Positions 63,912-64,000 of a DNA stretch of 64,000 nt are shown piece after piece. The stretch is taken from positions 248,001 to 312,000 of the forward strand of contig JAUICK010000002.1 of assembly GCA_030427865.1 (NCBI GenBank), written 5' to 3'. Within the stretch, counting starts at the first letter, position 1. The number at the start of each line of letters is the position of its first letter. The notes under the pieces were generated by a model. The model did not search any database. It had not been told where the DNA came from and saw nothing but the letters and a program-made list of their open reading frames with translations. The DNA is from Bacteroidia bacterium (GTDB lineage: Bacteria; Bacteroidota; Bacteroidia; Flavobacteriales; Flavobacteriaceae). A program made the position numbers and the translations under genes.

Positions 63912-64000
63912 CATACTTTTTGCTATTAAATGCATCTTTTTATTATTAAAATTGTCATATTTGTAAAGTTGTTTTTTTGTTCATAATTCATTGATATGCA

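Overview
The window is about 64 kb of an A+T-rich bacterial chromosome that reads as a member of the Flavobacteriia (Bacteroidota), plausibly a marine Flavobacteriaceae of the Polaribacter/Tenacibaculum type. The evidence is a type IX secretion (T9SS) cargo protein with its C-terminal sorting domain, the T9SS regulator PorX, a fused LpxC-FabZ, several Bacteroidota-specific DUF families (DUF4252, DUF4251, DUF4350, DUF4129, DUF4258), Bacteroidota lipoprotein signals, and promoters of the TTTG-N19-TAnnTTTG class. The genus is a guess; no rRNA or tRNA gene was seen.

Layout. 1-1 kb: 3' part of a frameshifted FG-GAP/UnbV T9SS cargo gene. 1-11 kb: metabolic genes (a glutamate-cysteine-ligase-like enzyme with CBS domains overlapping an AstE-like hydrolase, rmuC, an acyltransferase, pepT, two lipoproteins, a patatin, a DUF72 protein). 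11-14 kb: tandem S41 protease lipoproteins, one lacking the catalytic lysine. 14-16 kb: an ECF sigma operon with two DUF4252 proteins behind an ECF-type promoter. 16-25.7 kb: M1 aminopeptidase, a nitrilase pseudogene, a self-regulating XRE repressor, an M14 peptidase, an Lrp regulator, a fused 2-oxoacid dehydrogenase E1, and small genes. 25.7-31.8 kb: a MoxR/DUF58/DUF4350/DUF4129/SpoIIM cluster with a divergent RDD gene.

31.8-42.8 kb is the accessory part. It holds gene-poor DNA with tandem and inverted repeats, a two-gene winged-helix pair whose second protein carries an R-x4-H motif in a possible HEPN-like region (candidate defence or toxin locus), and a four-gene module at 35.4-41.1 kb. 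The module encodes an ABC-2 permease fused to an extracytoplasmic S41 protease, its ATPase, and a divergent LytS-type kinase plus LytTR regulator. It lies between directly repeated copies of an intergenic element (34639, 35164, 41086), and its divergent promoter region carries three 21-bp-phased repeats that look like LytTR binding sites. This is the best candidate here for an undescribed system. An orphan lipoprotein pair follows at 41.2-42.8 kb.

43-64 kb returns to core genome: fabG, an M16 protease, sucD, a lipid A cluster (lpxD, lpxC-fabZ, lpxA) with efp, a methyltransferase and an LpxD paralogue, an HD hydrolase, porX, tsaE-alanine dehydrogenase, trmH, a sirtuin, and rpsF-rpsR-rplI. Palindromic repeats of one family occur at 25.1 kb and, as a tandem pair, at 60 kb.
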